Assembly (NCBI RefSeq): GCF_011751885.2
Contig: NZ_CP061771.1
Coordinates: forward strand, 3,348,001 to 3,412,000
Reading direction: 5' to 3'
DNA from: Salinibacterium sp. ZJ450
GTDB taxonomy: Bacteria > Actinomycetota > Actinomycetes > Actinomycetales > Microbacteriaceae
Length of the DNA stretch: 64,000 nt
The first letter of the stretch is position 1; every line of letters begins with the position of its first letter. Below, one piece after another: positions 1 through 9,091 of this stretch. Both the position numbers and the translations under genes were made by a program. Under the pieces are notes generated by a model. The model saw nothing but the letters and a program-made list of their open reading frames with translations, was not told the DNA's origin and did no database searches.

Positions 1-184
1 CCGGCGTCGTCTCAGCGGCGCTCTTCTTGGTGTCATCGGCGCCGGCGTTCTCGCCACCGCCGGGACGGACGATGATCAGCACCACAATCACGATGACCGC
101 CGCGAGGCCCAGCAGCACCATCAGTCGCCGCCGCCAGTACACCTTGCTCGGCTGCGGTCCGACTGGGTTCCGGAACGTGGACAT
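1..184 (-). CDS. Membrane-anchored protein of unknown function (partial)
   Basis: Only the N-terminal 61 codons are in the window; the gene runs off the left edge. The ATG at 184 opens a short basic segment (residues 1-21, ending in WRRR), a single hydrophobic segment of about 19 residues (roughly 22-40, rich in Leu, Val and Ile), then a hydrophilic stretch with GGGENAGADDTKKSAAE. This is the layout of a type II membrane protein with a short cytoplasmic head and an external body, or of a secreted protein with an uncleaved signal anchor. No domain can be recognised in the visible part, so no function is assigned. The 13 bases between it and the next gene make it likely to be the last-transcribed member of a unit with the downstream-lying GNAT gene. 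Confidence 0.7.
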   Translation of the reverse strand, partial: MSTFRNPVGPQPSKVYWRRRLMVLLGLAAVIVIVVLIIVRPGGGENAGADDTKKSAAETTP

Positions 185-197
185 ACCGCAAGGCTAA

Positions 198-698
198 CTA
201 GAGGCGCTTGAGCATCCGGGTATTGCCGAGCGTGTTGGGCTTAACTCGTGCCAGATCGAGGAACTCGGCAACGCCCTCATCGGTGGATCGCGCGATCTCA
301 GCGTAGATGTCGGCGTCGACGATCTCGGCGGGCATCGCCTGGAACCCGTGTCCGGCGAAAAAGTCGACCTCGAAAGTCAGGCAGAACAGTCGGGACAGGC
401 CGAGCTCTCGCGCGTTCTGCTCGAGCGTGTCGAGCAGCGCGTGGCCGACACCGTGGCCGAGCCACTCGGACCCCACCGCGAGGGTGCGTACCTCGCCCAG
501 GTCCTCCCACATCACGTGCAGCGCGCCGCAGCCGATCAGGGTGCCGTCGGCGTCTTCGGCGACCCGGAATTCCTGCACCGCTTCGTAGAAGACCACCCGC
601 TCCTTGCCAAGCAGGATGCGCTCCCGCACGAGCGGCTCGATCAACCGTTGAATCGCGGGCACATCGCTCGTGCGGGCGGGGCGCACGGAGAAGGTCAC
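198..698 (-). CDS. argA: GNAT acetyltransferase, amino-acid N-acetyltransferase (ArgA-like)
   Basis: A single-domain GNAT protein of 166 residues, starting at a GTG. The N-terminus VRPARTSDVPAIQRLIEP, the central EFRVAEDADGTLIGCGALH and the LGEVRTLAV ... GHGVGHALLD acetyl-CoA binding loop (about residues 70-92) are typical of the actinobacterial one-domain ArgA family, which acetylates glutamate or glutamine at the first step of arginine synthesis and is about 170 residues long. FFAGHGFQ near residue 115 is the usual GNAT C-terminal GF motif. No arginine genes are nearby, so the substrate is taken from family resemblance only; another amino acid or an amine is possible. Confidence 0.75.
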   Translation of the reverse strand: MTFSVRPARTSDVPAIQRLIEPLVRERILLGKERVVFYEAVQEFRVAEDADGTLIGCGALHVMWEDLGEVRTLAVGSEWLGHGVGHALLDTLEQNARELGLSRLFCLTFEVDFFAGHGFQAMPAEIVDADIYAEIARSTDEGVAEFLDLARVKPNTLGNTRMLKRL

Positions 699-736
699 CC
701 ATCGATCATAGGACCGGGGCGCAAGACGGAGACGCC

Positions 737-770
737 AGACGGGGCGGCGGATGTCTCCGCCGCCCCGTCT
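737..770 (-). terminator. GC-rich hairpin terminator after the nuclease/nucleotidase gene
   Basis: Perfect 15-bp stem AGACGGGGCGGCGGA / TCCGCCGCCCCGTCT with a 4-base loop, 38 bases past the stop codon of the large minus-strand gene. There is no T-run, as is common for actinobacterial terminators. Confidence 0.75.
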
Positions 771-807
771 CGGACAGTGCTAGCTTGCGTCAGCCTGACG
801 TCGCGGG

Positions 808-3800
808 CTAGCTCTTCACCTTTTTCTTCTTGTCCTTCTTCGGCTTCTTGTCCTTCTTGTCCTTCTTCGCCTTCTCGCTCACCTCGAGGTCGACGCGCAC
901 CTCGGTCTGCGACTGGTTGGCCGTCAGCACGAGCACGCTGGCCGCCGTCGCGTCCTTCGGCACCGTGATGGTGACGGTCGCCGACCCGGCGGTCACCGGT
1001 ACCGGCGCGAAGCTGATCTTGCTGCCCTCCCACGCCACGGCGAGCTCGGTGTTCGCCGGGCTGCCCTTCGAGGTGAGGTCGAGCTTCGACAGGTTCAGGG
1101 TGACGGTGTCGCCGGCCTTGACCGCGGTCTCCGGAACACCGGTGACCTGCACGCCGCGGCGGTCGAATGCCGGTGCCAGCGGGGAGGCTGACGTGACGTA
1201 GTCGATCCAGGCGTCGCGGTCCACGAGTCCCGAGTCGCGAGTGTTCGTGCCCTGGGCGAAGACGTGGAAGTTGTCGCCGCCCTGGAGCAGGAAGCTGAAC
1301 GATCCGATGCGGTAGTCGCGCGCCGGGTCGATCGGCTCACCGTTCACCGTGATGCTGGTGATGCGGTCACCCTCGGCGTGGGTGGCGTCGTAGGTGTAGC
1401 TGACGTTCTTCGACAGGCCCAGGTTCAGGAACGCGCGGCTCGGCACGGCACCGTCCGCGGTGCGCTGCCACTGCTGCTCGAGCATCACCTTGACCTGCTC
1501 ACCGGTGAGGGTGGTGGTCCACAGGTTGTTGAGGAACGGCAGCACCGCGTTGGCCTCGGCGAACGTGATCACGCCGTCGTCGCCCTTCAGCAGGTCGGCC
1601 CGGATGCCGCCAGGGTTGACCACGCCGATCTCGGCGCCGCCCAGGGTCTGGTCAGACAGCGACTCGAGCAGCGCGTCGGCGATCAGGTTGCCGAGGGTTG
1701 ACTCGGCACCGCGGTCTTCGCCCCCGGTGGCGGTGAATGCGCGGCTGATGTCGGCGGTGACCGACCCGACCGGCTCGTTGCCCTTGATGGTGGCGGCGGC
1801 CAGTGCGGCGTCGACGATGGTCTTGACCTCGGAGACCCGCGGGTATGCGGCGACCAGGTCGCCATCCGCCGTCGTGGTGCGAGCCACGTTGCCGGCCTGG
1901 TACGACACGACCGAGTCGGTGTCCGCGTCATACGTCAGCTGGATCTGGCCGATGTTCTCGCCGTAGCTGCCGGTCTGCACGATCGGGCGGGTGGCTCCGT
2001 CAACGCCGGGAATCGGACCATCCCACACGTACTGCCGGTGGGTGTGGCCAGTGAAGATGGCGTCGACGGATGCCGCGGTGTCTTTCACGATCTCGGCGAA
2101 GGCGCCGCCGGCCGCAACCGCCTCGTCCAGCGTGGCGCCGGTGCCGGCACCCTCGTGGTACTCGGCGACGATGACGTCGGCTTCACCGTTGCTGGCGTCA
2201 CCGTCGGTGAGCTGCGCGGCGACGCGGTTCACGGCCGCGACCGGGTCACCGAATTCGATTCTCGCGATGCCGCCGGGCGACACCAGGCTGCCGGTCTCCT
2301 TGGTGACAGCGCCGATGACGCCGACCGAGACACCGTCGACCTCGAGGATGACGTACTCCTCGAGAGCGGGATCCGTGGTGCCCTTCACGTACACGTTGGC
2401 GCCGAGGTGGGTCCAGTCGGCCGCGTTGTCGACGCGACCGGTGAGGTCGGCGAGTCCCTGGTCGAACTCGTGGTTGCCCACCGCCGAGGCGTCGAGCTCG
2501 AGGGCGTTCAGCACGTCGATGGTCGGCTGATCGAGCTGCGAGGCCGACGCGAACAGCGAGGCCCCGATGTTGTCACCCGCGGAGAGCAGTAGCGTGTTGT
2601 CCTTGCCGCCTGCCGCGCGCAGCAGTTCGATGGTTCCCGCGACCTTCACCGTGTTGCCGTCGATGCGACCGTGGAAGTCATTGAGGTTCAGCAGGTTGAT
2701 GTCAACCGGCGCGTCCGCGGTCGCGATGCCCACGACCACCGGGTCGTGGTCGGAGGACCGGTAGGCGTTCGGCTCGTAGAAGTTCGTCACGTTGTAGTTG
2801 TGACGGCTGTACTCGAGCGCGATTGACTCGCCGGAGTTGATGTTCCAGACATCCACGCCGGTGACGGATGCATCGGCCTCAGCCGACGCGAAGACGTGGT
2901 CGAGCGAGCCGACCATGCCGTCGAACGAGTAGGTGTACTCGCCGGTCTTGCTGCCCTGGTCGACGTAGCCGGCCTGGGTGAACACCTGGATCGGGTCTTC
3001 CATCAGGTAAGAGTTGAAGTCTCCGACCAGGAACACGCGGTCCGTGTTCTTCTCGGCCTTCAGGCCGTCGGCGAAGGCCACCAAGGCCTCGGCCTGACCG
3101 ATGCGGTCGGGGTTGGACGCGCCCTGGCCGTCGCCCTGGTCGGCGTTGGCGCCGGATCCGGAGCCCTTGGACTTGAAGTGGTTGGCGATCACGATGAACT
3201 CGTCGCCGCCGTTCGCCGGGGCGAACAGCTGCGCGAGCGGCTCGCGGGCGTTGTCGAAGTTGACCTCGTCGTGCAGGATGACGGACTCGCCCACCGGCGC
3301 GACCGTTGCGTCCTTGTAGATGTAGGCGGTGCGGATCACGTCTTCGCTGACGGGGACGGCTGCGGGCGACTTGACGAACGACCACTCGGCAGTGTTGAGA
3401 TCAGCACTGTTGAGGTCGGCGTTCAGCGCGTCAACCAGGGTGGCGAGCGCGGTGTCGCGGTCCTTGCCGAAAGCGGCGGAGTTCTCGATCTCCTCGAGCG
3501 AGACCACGTCGGCGTCGAGGGCGTTGATCGCCTCGACGATCTTCGCCTGCTGACGCTCGAGGTCCGCGGCATCCCATGCTCTACGGGCGTCGCAACCGCT
3601 GTTGACGGTTACTGGCTCGCCGGCGCGGTCCCTGTATGAGGTGCAGCCGGTGAGGCTGTCACCGGTGGTGGTGAAGTAGTTGAGCACGTTAAAGGTGGCG
3701 AGGGTGACGTCGCCGCCGACGGCCTCGGGAGCCGCGGTGCGGGTGTTCTCGAAGGAGACCGGCTGCACGGTGGCGGCGTTGTCGCCGGTCAGCGCGGTAA

Positions 3801-5238
3801 CCGGCTGGAAGCGCCACAGGTCGAAGCCGTAGGAGAGCACGACTGGCGAGTCGAACGTGGCGGCGGCGCCGACCCGGACCGGCTCGGTGAGCGACACGTA
3901 CGGCAGCGGGATGTTCTTGTTCGCCGCGGTCATGAAGTTGGTGGATGCGCCGTCATCGAGCAGCACGCCGCGGGCGGCGTTGTCGGCGATGGTGGCCGTG
4001 TACTCGGCGGAGCCGGGACGGCCGGCCGCGGTCGGCGTGACCAGCGCGGAGTCTCCGGCGGCGAGGCCGACCTCTCCGTACTGGTTGGTGCTGTAGGTGT
4101 CGCTGACGGTGAACGCGCCCTGCGGCTGCAGCAGCATGCCCTCGAGCGCCTCGCGCTCGGCTTCGGCGGCCGGCCAGGCGACGGCCGCGGGCACCGGTGC
4201 GGTCCCGGCTTCGGTGCGCTTGGTGGCGTTGCCTGCGCTGACGGTGATCTGGGTCAGGCCGAAGTACTCGGACACGACACCGGTGACCGTGACGTGGTCG
4301 CCGACGGCGACGGACGCGACGGTGGCGGCGGAGTGGACGAAGATGCCATCGGATGCCCCGGGCGTTGCGTCATCCGCTCCGCCGGTTCCGGCGGTCTGGA
4401 TGTAGTAGCCGTTCAGGCCACCGGTCGGGTACGCCGCGGTGACGACGCCGCTGGTGGTGACGGTCTTGCCGACGAGCGGGCTGGCGGTTCCGGTGCCCTG
4501 GATCGCGGCGATGCTGACCGGCTCGTTGGGAGTCGGCTCGGGCGGCGTGGTGGGCTCCGGGGTCGGAGTGGGGTCAGGGTCCGGCTCGGACGTGCCGGAG
4601 GCGGTGGGGGTGATCGTCGCGCTCAGGCTGAAGTCGGCACGGTTGCCGTCGGTGTCAGCGAACTCGGTGCGGTTGAGCGACTTGACGTCGGTGTTGCCGC
4701 TCGGCGCGGTGGCGGCCTGCGTTTCGAAGGTGTTCGAGGTGCCGTACCCGAGCAGGTCGACGACCACTGAGTTGGCGGTGACCGATCCGGTCGGCAGCGT
4801 GACGGCGGTCGTGCTCTTGACGAGCGCGATGGTTCCAGTGGTGCCGCTCGGGGTCAGCGTCGAGACCAGGTCTGCGGCGGGAAGCTCGGCGCCGTTCACG
4901 CCGTTGCTGTTCGCCTGCACGAGGAAGTGGTCGTTCGGTGCGATCTCGCCGGTGAGCTTGGCGACGCCGGTCGCTGATCCGGTGCCCGTCGCCGAGCGGT
5001 ACTGGAGAGACCAGCCGCTCAGGTCGACCGCGGCATCCGTCGGGTTGTACAGCTCGATGAACTTGTTCTTGAACGCCGCTCCGGCGCTTCCGCCGGACAG
5101 GTATGCCTCGTTGATCACCACCCCGGCGCCATCCACGCTCGCCTGCGCCGGCAGCGCGACGAGCGGGGCTACAACGAGCCCCAGTCCGATAGTGGACGAG
5201 ACGAAGACCTTGAGTCCGCGTCGGCCGGATGGCGCCAT
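808..5238 (-). CDS. Secreted multidomain nuclease / 5'-nucleotidase (ExeM/NucH type)
   Basis: A 1476-residue exported protein that should degrade extracellular nucleic acid and strip the phosphate from the nucleotides released. In order: signal peptide (cut after LPAQA, about residue 33); lamin-tail domain (38-190, INEAYLSGG and FIELYNP); Pro/Thr/Glu linker (about 215-240); OB-fold region (245-345); endonuclease/exonuclease/phosphatase domain (about 500-835: TFNVLNYF, SLEEIEN, ANHFKSKG, LVGDFNSY, SSDHDPV); 5'-nucleotidase metallophosphatase domain (about 845-1120: LNDFHGR, AGDNIG, GNHEFDQG, GHTHRQY); nucleotidase C-terminal domain (about 1170-1350: NPGGIRADL, LLQGGDNFHVF); an Ig-like segment; and a C-terminal tail made almost only of Lys and Asp. 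No LPXTG motif is present, so wall retention, if any, could be electrostatic. The gene stands alone, with clpC upstream behind a terminator. Confidence 0.93.
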   Translation of the reverse strand: MAPSGRRGLKVFVSSTIGLGLVVAPLVALPAQASVDGAGVVINEAYLSGGSAGAAFKNKFIELYNPTDAAVDLSGWSLQYRSATGTGSATGVAKLTGEIAPNDHFLVQANSNGVNGAELPAADLVSTLTPSGTTGTIALVKSTTAVTLPTGSVTANSVVVDLLGYGTSNTFETQAATAPSGNTDVKSLNRTEFADTDGNRADFSLSATITPTASGTSEPDPDPTPTPEPTTPPEPTPNEPVSIAAIQGTGTASPLVGKTVTTSGVVTAAYPTGGLNGYYIQTAGTGGADDATPGASDGIFVHSAATVASVAVGDHVTVTGVVSEYFGLTQITVSAGNATKRTEAGTAPVPAAVAWPAAEAEREALEGMLLQPQGAFTVSDTYSTNQYGEVGLAAGDSALVTPTAAGRPGSAEYTATIADNAARGVLLDDGASTNFMTAANKNIPLPYVSLTEPVRVGAAATFDSPVVLSYGFDLWRFQPVTALTGDNAATVQPVSFENTRTAAPEAVGGDVTLATFNVLNYFTTTGDSLTGCTSYRDRAGEPVTVNSGCDARRAWDAADLERQQAKIVEAINALDADVVSLEEIENSAAFGKDRDTALATLVDALNADLNSADLNTAEWSFVKSPAAVPVSEDVIRTAYIYKDATVAPVGESVILHDEVNFDNAREPLAQLFAPANGGDEFIVIANHFKSKGSGSGANADQGDGQGASNPDRIGQAEALVAFADGLKAEKNTDRVFLVGDFNSYLMEDPIQVFTQAGYVDQGSKTGEYTYSFDGMVGSLDHVFASAEADASVTGVDVWNINSGESIALEYSRHNYNVTNFYEPNAYRSSDHDPVVVGIATADAPVDINLLNLNDFHGRIDGNTVKVAGTIELLRAAGGKDNTLLLSAGDNIGASLFASASQLDQPTIDVLNALELDASAVGNHEFDQGLADLTGRVDNAADWTHLGANVYVKGTTDPALEEYVILEVDGVSVGVIGAVTKETGSLVSPGGIARIEFGDPVAAVNRVAAQLTDGDASNGEADVIVAEYHEGAGTGATLDEAVAAGGAFAEIVKDTAASVDAIFTGHTHRQYVWDGPIPGVDGATRPIVQTGSYGENIGQIQLTYDADTDSVVSYQAGNVARTTTADGDLVAAYPRVSEVKTIVDAALAAATIKGNEPVGSVTADISRAFTATGGEDRGAESTLGNLIADALLESLSDQTLGGAEIGVVNPGGIRADLLKGDDGVITFAEANAVLPFLNNLWTTTLTGEQVKVMLEQQWQRTADGAVPSRAFLNLGLSKNVSYTYDATHAEGDRITSITVNGEPIDPARDYRIGSFSFLLQGGDNFHVFAQGTNTRDSGLVDRDAWIDYVTSASPLAPAFDRRGVQVTGVPETAVKAGDTVTLNLSKLDLTSKGSPANTELAVAWEGSKISFAPVPVTAGSATVTITVPKDATAASVLVLTANQSQTEVRVDLEVSEKAKKDKKDKKPKKDKKKKVKS

Positions 5239-5353
5239 GATTCTCCCTCAGCGTGTTGAGACGTGCTCAATCTAGGGAGGGCGTGTCCCCCGGAAGGGTG
5301 CGTTTGGTGAATAGCGGGAGAACGTCGAGGCAATTTCTGGGGAAGCACAAAAG

Positions 5354-5383
5354 AAGGGGGCGACGGTTTCCCGTCGCCCCCTT
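5354..5383 (-). terminator. Rho-independent terminator of clpC
   Basis: A 13-bp stem AAGGGGGCGACGG / CCGTCGCCCCCTT with a 4-base loop. On the minus strand it is followed by CTTTTGTG. It lies 19 bases past the clpC stop and separates clpC from the nuclease gene on the same strand. Confidence 0.85.
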
Positions 5384-5401
5384 GGTTTTAGCGGAAGTTC
5401 G

Positions 5402-7900
5402 CTAGCTCGCGACTCCCGGTGTTGCCGCCTCGATCGGAGGCAGCGGCGCCTCGCGCCCTTCCTGCACCGTGGTGGTGAACACGAAATCGTCGTTCGCGTA
5501 GTCGACGTGCACGTGGTCGCCCGCGTTCAGGTCGCCGTGCAGGATCCGCTCCGACAGCCGGTCCTCGATCTCGTGCTGCACCGCGCGGCGCAGCGGACGG
5601 GCACCGAGTGCCGGGTCGAAGCCGAGCGTGATCAGCTGCTTCTTAGCCGCTTCGGTCAGCTCGATCGTCATGTCGCGGTCCATCAGGCGCTCGCGCAGCC
5701 GCTTGATGAACAGGTCGACGATCTGCAGCAGTTCGTCCTGGTTCAGCTGTGGGAACACGATGGTCTCGTCCACGCGGTTCAGGAACTCCGGCTTGAAGTG
5801 CTTCTTCAGCTCCTCCACAACCTTCGCCCGCATCGCGCGGTACGAGTTCTCGGTGTTGCCCTCCATCGTGAAGCCGACCGGGCCGCCCGTGATGTCCTTC
5901 GTGCCGAGGTTGGTCGTCATGATGATCACGGTGTTCTTGAAGTCGACGACGCGACCCTGGCCATCCGTCATCCGGCCCTCTTCAAGGATCTGAAGCAGGG
6001 AGTTGAAGATGTCGGGGTGCGCCTTCTCGATCTCGTCGAACAGCACCACGCTGAACGGCTTGCGCCGCACCTTCTCGGTCAGCTGGCCGCCCTCTTCGAA
6101 TCCGACGAACCCAGGAGGGGCACCAAACAGGCGCGAGACGGTGTGCTTCTCGCCGTACTCGCTCATGTCGAGCGAGATCAGCGCGTCCTCATCGTCGAAC
6201 AGGAACTCGGCGAGCGCCTTGGCCAGCTCGGTCTTTCCGACACCGGTGGGGCCGGCGAAGATGAACGAACCGGAGGGGCGCTTCGGGTCCTTGAGTCCGG
6301 CGCGGGTGCGACGGATGGTCTTGGCGAGCACCGAGATGGCCTCTTCCTGGCCGATGACCCGCTGGTGCAGGGCCTTCTCCATGAAGATCAGGCGGCTGGA
6401 CTCTTCCTCGGTCAGCTTGAATACCGGGATGCCGGTGGCCTGCGCCAATACTTCGGCGATGACTCCCTCATCCACGGTGCCGCTGGCCGCGACATCCCCG
6501 CTCCGCCACTGCTTCTCGAGACGCAGCCGCTCACCGAGCAGCTTCTTCTCTTCGTCGCGCAGCGAGGCGGCCTTCTCGAAGTCCTGGTCCTCGATCGCGT
6601 CTTCCTTCTGCTTGCGCACCAGAGCGATCTTCTCGTCGAACTCGCGCAGCTCCGGCGGGGCCGACAGGATCGACAGGCGCAGGCGGGCGCCGGCCTCGTC
6701 GATCAGGTCGATGGCCTTGTCGGGCAGGAAGCGGTCCTGCACGTAGCGGTCGGCGAGGTTCACGGCGGAGACCAGCGCACCATCCGTGATCGACACCTTG
6801 TGGAACGCCTCGTACTTGTCGCGCAGCCCCTTGAGGATGTTGATCGCGTGCGGCAGCGAGGGCTCCTGCACCTGCACCGGCTGGAAGCGACGCTCCAACG
6901 CGGCATCCTTCTCAAAGTGCTTGCGGTACTCATCGAGCGTGGTCGCACCGACGGTCTGCAGCTCACCGCGGGCGAGCAGCGGCTTCAGGATCGAGGCCGC
7001 GTCGATCGCGCCCTCGGCTGCGCCGGCACCCACCAGGGTGTGGATCTCGTCGATGAACACGATGATGTCGCCGCGGGTGCGGATCTCCTTCGTGACCTTC
7101 TTCAGGCGCTCCTCGAAGTCACCGCGGTAGCGGCTACCGGCGATGAGCGAGCCGAGGTCGAGCGAGTACAGCTGCTTGTCTTTCAGCGTCTCGGGCACAT
7201 CGCCCTTGACGATGGCCTGGGCGAGGCCCTCGACGACGGCGGTCTTGCCGACGCCGGGCTCGCCGATCAGAACCGGGTTGTTCTTCGAGCGGCGGGAGAG
7301 GATCTGCATGACCCGCTCCATCTCCTTCTCGCGACCGATCACCGGGTCGAGCTTGCCTTCGCGCGCGGCCTGGGTGAGGTTGCGACCGAACTGATCGAGA
7401 ATCTGCGACCCCTTCGAGTCGGCAGACGTGTTGTCGACCCCAGCGGCAACGGCTTCCTTGCCCTGGTATCCCGAGAGCAGCTGGATGACCTGCTGGCGCA
7501 CCTTGTTCAGGTCGGCGCCGAGCTTGACGAGCACCTGAGCTGCCACGCCTTCGCCCTCGCGGATGAGGCCGAGCAGGATGTGCTCGGTCCCGATGTAGTT
7601 GTGACCCAGCTGCAGCGCCTCACGGAGCGACAGTTCGAGCACCTTCTTCGCGCGCGGCGTGAAGGGGATGTGCCCGGTGGGCTGCTGCTGGCCCTGACCG
7701 ATGATGTCCTGCACCTGGTCACGGACGGCGTCAAGCGAAATGCCCAGCGACTCGAGAGCCTTTGCCGCGACGCCTTCACCTTCGTGGATCAGGCCGAGCA
7801 GGATGTGCTCGGTGCCGATGTAGTTGTGGTTGAGCATCTTGGCCTCTTCTTGGGCCAACACAACGACGCGACGGGCTCTGTCGGTAAATCTCTCAAACAT
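5402..7900 (-). CDS. clpC: ATP-dependent Clp protease ATP-binding subunit ClpC
   Basis: An 832-residue Hsp100 unfoldase that feeds proteins to ClpP1P2. Two Clp N-terminal repeats (about 1-145, each with [12 protein letters not shown]), first AAA domain with GEPGVGKT (about 213-220), a UVR-type coiled segment near 420-455, second AAA domain with [10 protein letters not shown] (about 548), and the C-terminal D2-small domain. The length matches actinobacterial ClpC (about 830-850). I chose the ATG at 7900 rather than the in-frame GTG 18 bases upstream because AAGGAGT sits 5 bases before it and [11 protein letters not shown] is the standard ClpC start. It is transcribed alone, with its own terminator, promoter and a probable ClgR site, which fits stress control. 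Confidence 0.97.
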   Translation of the reverse strand: MFERFTDRARRVVVLAQEEAKMLNHNYIGTEHILLGLIHEGEGVAAKALESLGISLDAVRDQVQDIIGQGQQQPTGHIPFTPRAKKVLELSLREALQLGHNYIGTEHILLGLIREGEGVAAQVLVKLGADLNKVRQQVIQLLSGYQGKEAVAAGVDNTSADSKGSQILDQFGRNLTQAAREGKLDPVIGREKEMERVMQILSRRSKNNPVLIGEPGVGKTAVVEGLAQAIVKGDVPETLKDKQLYSLDLGSLIAGSRYRGDFEERLKKVTKEIRTRGDIIVFIDEIHTLVGAGAAEGAIDAASILKPLLARGELQTVGATTLDEYRKHFEKDAALERRFQPVQVQEPSLPHAINILKGLRDKYEAFHKVSITDGALVSAVNLADRYVQDRFLPDKAIDLIDEAGARLRLSILSAPPELREFDEKIALVRKQKEDAIEDQDFEKAASLRDEEKKLLGERLRLEKQWRSGDVAASGTVDEGVIAEVLAQATGIPVFKLTEEESSRLIFMEKALHQRVIGQEEAISVLAKTIRRTRAGLKDPKRPSGSFIFAGPTGVGKTELAKALAEFLFDDEDALISLDMSEYGEKHTVSRLFGAPPGFVGFEEGGQLTEKVRRKPFSVVLFDEIEKAHPDIFNSLLQILEEGRMTDGQGRVVDFKNTVIIMTTNLGTKDITGGPVGFTMEGNTENSYRAMRAKVVEELKKHFKPEFLNRVDETIVFPQLNQDELLQIVDLFIKRLRERLMDRDMTIELTEAAKKQLITLGFDPALGARPLRRAVQHEIEDRLSERILHGDLNAGDHVHVDYANDDFVFTTTVQEGREAPLPPIEAATPGVAS

Positions 7901-7937
7901 GTGAACTCCTTGAGGCACTGGGCAGGGACAGTGCCGC

Positions 7938-7943
7938 TATATA
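7938..7943 (-). promoter_or_regulatory. Probable -10 element of the clpC promoter
   Basis: TATATA on the minus strand, about 38 bases before the clpC start. No good -35 hexamer lies 16-18 bases upstream, which fits an activator-dependent promoter (see the ClgR box upstream). Confidence 0.5.
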
Positions 7944-7980
7944 TCGAGGGTAACGAGGCGTGGGGGCGAAAGATGCCCCT

Positions 7981-7998
7981 GTTCGCCCTAGGCGTGAT
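7981..7998 (-). promoter_or_regulatory. ClgR-type activator box upstream of clpC
   Basis: Read on the minus strand the 18 bases are ATCACGCCTAGGGCGAAC. This agrees at every position with the ClgR consensus WNNWCGCYNANRGCGWWS as I remember it from Corynebacterium work. ClgR activates clp genes in actinobacteria. The site is centred about 58 bases before the inferred transcription start, a normal place for an activator. The consensus is quoted from memory. Confidence 0.7.
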
Positions 7999-8046
7999 GG
8001 GATGCGAACAGCCTGTGAAATTCGGTCGGTTGAGGGCTTGCGGACG

Positions 8047-8081
8047 TTAACGAAAATCGATAACTTAACGATTGTCGTTAA
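8047..8081. promoter_or_regulatory. Tandem 17-bp palindromes, probable operator
   Basis: Two 17-bp palindromes lie 18 bases apart: 8047-8063 TTAACGAAAATCGATAA (6 of 7 arm positions match) and 8065-8081 TTAACGATTGTCGTTAA (perfect 7-bp arms, 3-base spacer). They lie 33 bases before the start of the membrane protein/XRE regulator pair, where an autoregulator would bind. Which regulator binds is inferred. Confidence 0.65.
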
Positions 8082-8113
8082 TGTTTATCGTCAGTTCAGC
8101 ATCGAGGAGCGTC

Positions 8114-8740
8114 ATGGGAAGCAGCACCAGCCGACTACAGAGGTCCGGAGCGATCGGGGCCGCAGACGCGGTGGCACTCGTCGGCGTCATGATCGTGGCT
8201 GCCCTGCTCGGAGTGGCCATGCTGGCGATCGGCGTCTTCGGCGTCATCCATGCCAGCACCGCGGATGTCGTCACCCTGCCACAGCCCGTCGCCGCCGAGA
8301 TCGCCGTGGAGCCGAAGTCGGGCACGGCAACCCTGATCGAGGGCATATATCGAATGGCGGATGTCGCGGTCGCCGGGCTCGATGCCGCTCCGCGGGCGCT
8401 GCTCGCGGTAAGCCACGGCTTCAGCACGACCATGTATGTCGCCGTGAGCGCCGCGGTCATCGTCCTCTGCATCGGACTGCTGCGCGGCCGCCCCTTCATG
8501 CCGGTAATCCGGCGAACCGTGATTGCGACATCCGGCGCCCTCATCATCGGCGGAATGCTCAGCACCGGTCTGCTCGGCTTCGCGACGATGGAGGTCGCGG
8601 ATGCCCTGAACCGCCCCGAGTTCCCGCTGATGGCGAACCTCGACTTCACCGCGCCGCTGGTCGGCGTTGCGCTGGCGCTGGTGGCGCTCGCGTTCTCCGT
8701 CGGCGAGAAGCTGCAGCGCGACACCGACGGGCTGGTCTGA
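8114..8740 (+). CDS. Four-helix membrane protein, DUF2975-like
   Basis: A 208-residue integral membrane protein with about four hydrophobic segments (roughly residues 15-45, 100-125, 130-155 and 172-195) and an external loop between the first two. This size, layout and the fused stop-start with a small XRE regulator match the DUF2975 family, whose members are usually encoded with a YozG-like HTH protein. The ATG at 8114 is chosen over three in-frame upstream starts because GAGGAG sits at 8104-8109; the upstream starts also lie inside the palindromic operator. The molecular function of the family is not known. The pair may act like a small sensory or toxin-like membrane module whose partner controls its expression, but that is only inference. 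Confidence 0.8.
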   Translation: MGSSTSRLQRSGAIGAADAVALVGVMIVAALLGVAMLAIGVFGVIHASTADVVTLPQPVAAEIAVEPKSGTATLIEGIYRMADVAVAGLDAAPRALLAVSHGFSTTMYVAVSAAVIVLCIGLLRGRPFMPVIRRTVIATSGALIIGGMLSTGLLGFATMEVADALNRPEFPLMANLDFTAPLVGVALALVALAFSVGEKLQRDTDGLV

Positions 8741-8985
8741 TGGGCGCCGGTCGGATGGGTGCCGACCCCGACGAGGAAACCGGCATCCACTGCCGCCTCG
8801 ACCAGCTGCTCGAAGAGCGCGGGATGACCCTCACCCGGCTCAGCGAGCTCGTGGGGCTGAGCATCGTGAACCTCTCCGTGCTGAAGAACGACCGGGCCAA
8901 GGCCATCCGGTTCTCGACGCTGCGCGCGATCTGCGCGGCGCTCGACTGCGAGGTGGGCGACCTGCTGGTGACGACGGGCGAGTGA
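8740..8985 (+). CDS. Small XRE-family regulator (Cro/CI-type HTH)
   Basis: An 81-residue protein that is essentially one helix-turn-helix domain: CRLDQLLEERGMTLTRLSEL is helix 1-2, VGLSIVNLSVLKNDRAKAIR the recognition region, followed by STLRAICAALDCEVGDLL, the hallmark C-terminal part of YozG-type regulators. Its ATG overlaps the stop of the membrane-protein gene (TGATG), so the two are translationally coupled. It very likely binds the tandem palindromes at 8047-8081 and controls its own operon; that is inference from position and from how such pairs usually behave. A later ATG (residue 6) is an alternative start. Confidence 0.88.
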   Translation: MGAGRMGADPDEETGIHCRLDQLLEERGMTLTRLSELVGLSIVNLSVLKNDRAKAIRFSTLRAICAALDCEVGDLLVTTGE

Positions 8986-9091
8986 GCCCGTCGCGTCGGG
9001 CTGGCAGCGAGAAGGTGGCGTGACAGCTGTTCAGGATCGTGACAGCGCGGCCGTTTAGGGTTGTGGCTTCCGACCGATGGGAGCACCCCCT

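Noticed and set aside
5507-8050. 847-codon plus-strand frame opposite clpC
   Set aside because: It is the antisense reading of clpC, with no domain, a Leu/Arg/Val-rich composition and no ribosome site; the true gene is intact on the minus strand.
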